Origin: Candidatus Brocadiaceae bacterium
Lineage (GTDB): Bacteria; Planctomycetota; Brocadiia; Brocadiales; Brocadiaceae
Length of the DNA: 5,402 nucleotides
NCBI GenBank assembly: GCA_024653795.1
Contig: JANLHY010000518.1
Coordinates: 1-5,402, forward strand
Direction: 5' to 3'
In this document: positions 5,388 to 5,402 of the stretch, in pieces
Numbering within the stretch: position 1 is the stretch's first letter
Layout of the letters: each line of letters starts with the position of its first letter
Made by a program: the position numbers and the translations under genes
The notes under the pieces: generated by a model
What the model was told of the DNA's origin: nothing
Seen by the model: only the letters and a program-made list of their open reading frames with translations
Databases searched by the model: none

Positions 5388-5402
5388 ATGCGCGTGCAGA
5401 TT
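5388..5402 (+). CDS. Possible start of the next operon gene, cut off by window
   Basis: An ATG at 5388 opens a frame of five codons (MRVQI) to the window end, 15 bp past the ylxP stop. The purine stretch GAAGAA abuts it, a poor ribosome-binding site. By analogy with other nusA-infB-ylxP operons the next gene is often rbfA, but five residues cannot identify it. The true start could also lie beyond the window. Confidence 0.25.

Noticed and set aside
1..5402. Search for CRISPR arrays, tRNA/rRNA genes, transposases, toxin-antitoxin or defence genes
   Set aside because: No regularly spaced repeats, cloverleaf genes or such proteins are visible; the window is filled by housekeeping genes.

Overview
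The window looks like chromosomal DNA from a bacterium of moderately low GC content. It carries two divergent housekeeping gene groups around a regulatory gap of about 350 bp. The best guess for the source is an anammox-type planctomycete (Brocadiales: Brocadia, Kuenenia or a relative). That guess rests on base composition, on the order nusA-infB-ylxP with no rimP in front of nusA, and on a GTAGAGAC...GTCTCTAC palindrome of a kind I recall as dispersed in such genomes. It is an inference; no 16S gene or lineage-specific gene is present.

Left part, minus strand (1-1250): a TrpG/PabA-type glutamine amidotransferase (687-1250) is followed by orotidine-5'-phosphate decarboxylase, pyrF type 2 (635 down to 1, 3' end cut off by the window). 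They point the same way, 51 bp apart, with a near-perfect 29-nt palindrome filling most of the gap. One serves anthranilate or aminodeoxychorismate (tryptophan or folate) synthesis and the other ends de novo UMP synthesis.

Middle part (1251-1600): no protein gene of normal size is visible. A convincing sigma70-type promoter on the plus strand (TTGACA, 16-nt spacer, extended -10 TGTTAAAAT) lies about 215 nt upstream of nusA. Between the two sits a strong intrinsic terminator (1495-1520) followed at once by a second hairpin (1521-1549). I see no good promoter after the terminator. The nusA operon is therefore either read through or regulated at this terminator, or the promoter makes a separate short RNA of about 130 nt. 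A weaker minus-strand promoter candidate would give trpG an essentially leaderless mRNA.

Right part, plus strand (1601-5402): nusA (transcription elongation/termination factor), infB (translation initiation factor IF2) and a DUF503/YlxP-family small protein form a classic transcription-translation operon. A possible next gene starts at 5388; rbfA is the usual occupant, but too little is visible to say.

All protein genes belong to known families. The least explained parts are the terminator-bearing nusA leader, the palindrome between trpG and pyrF, and the 106-bp gap before ylxP, which has no Shine-Dalgarno sequence.
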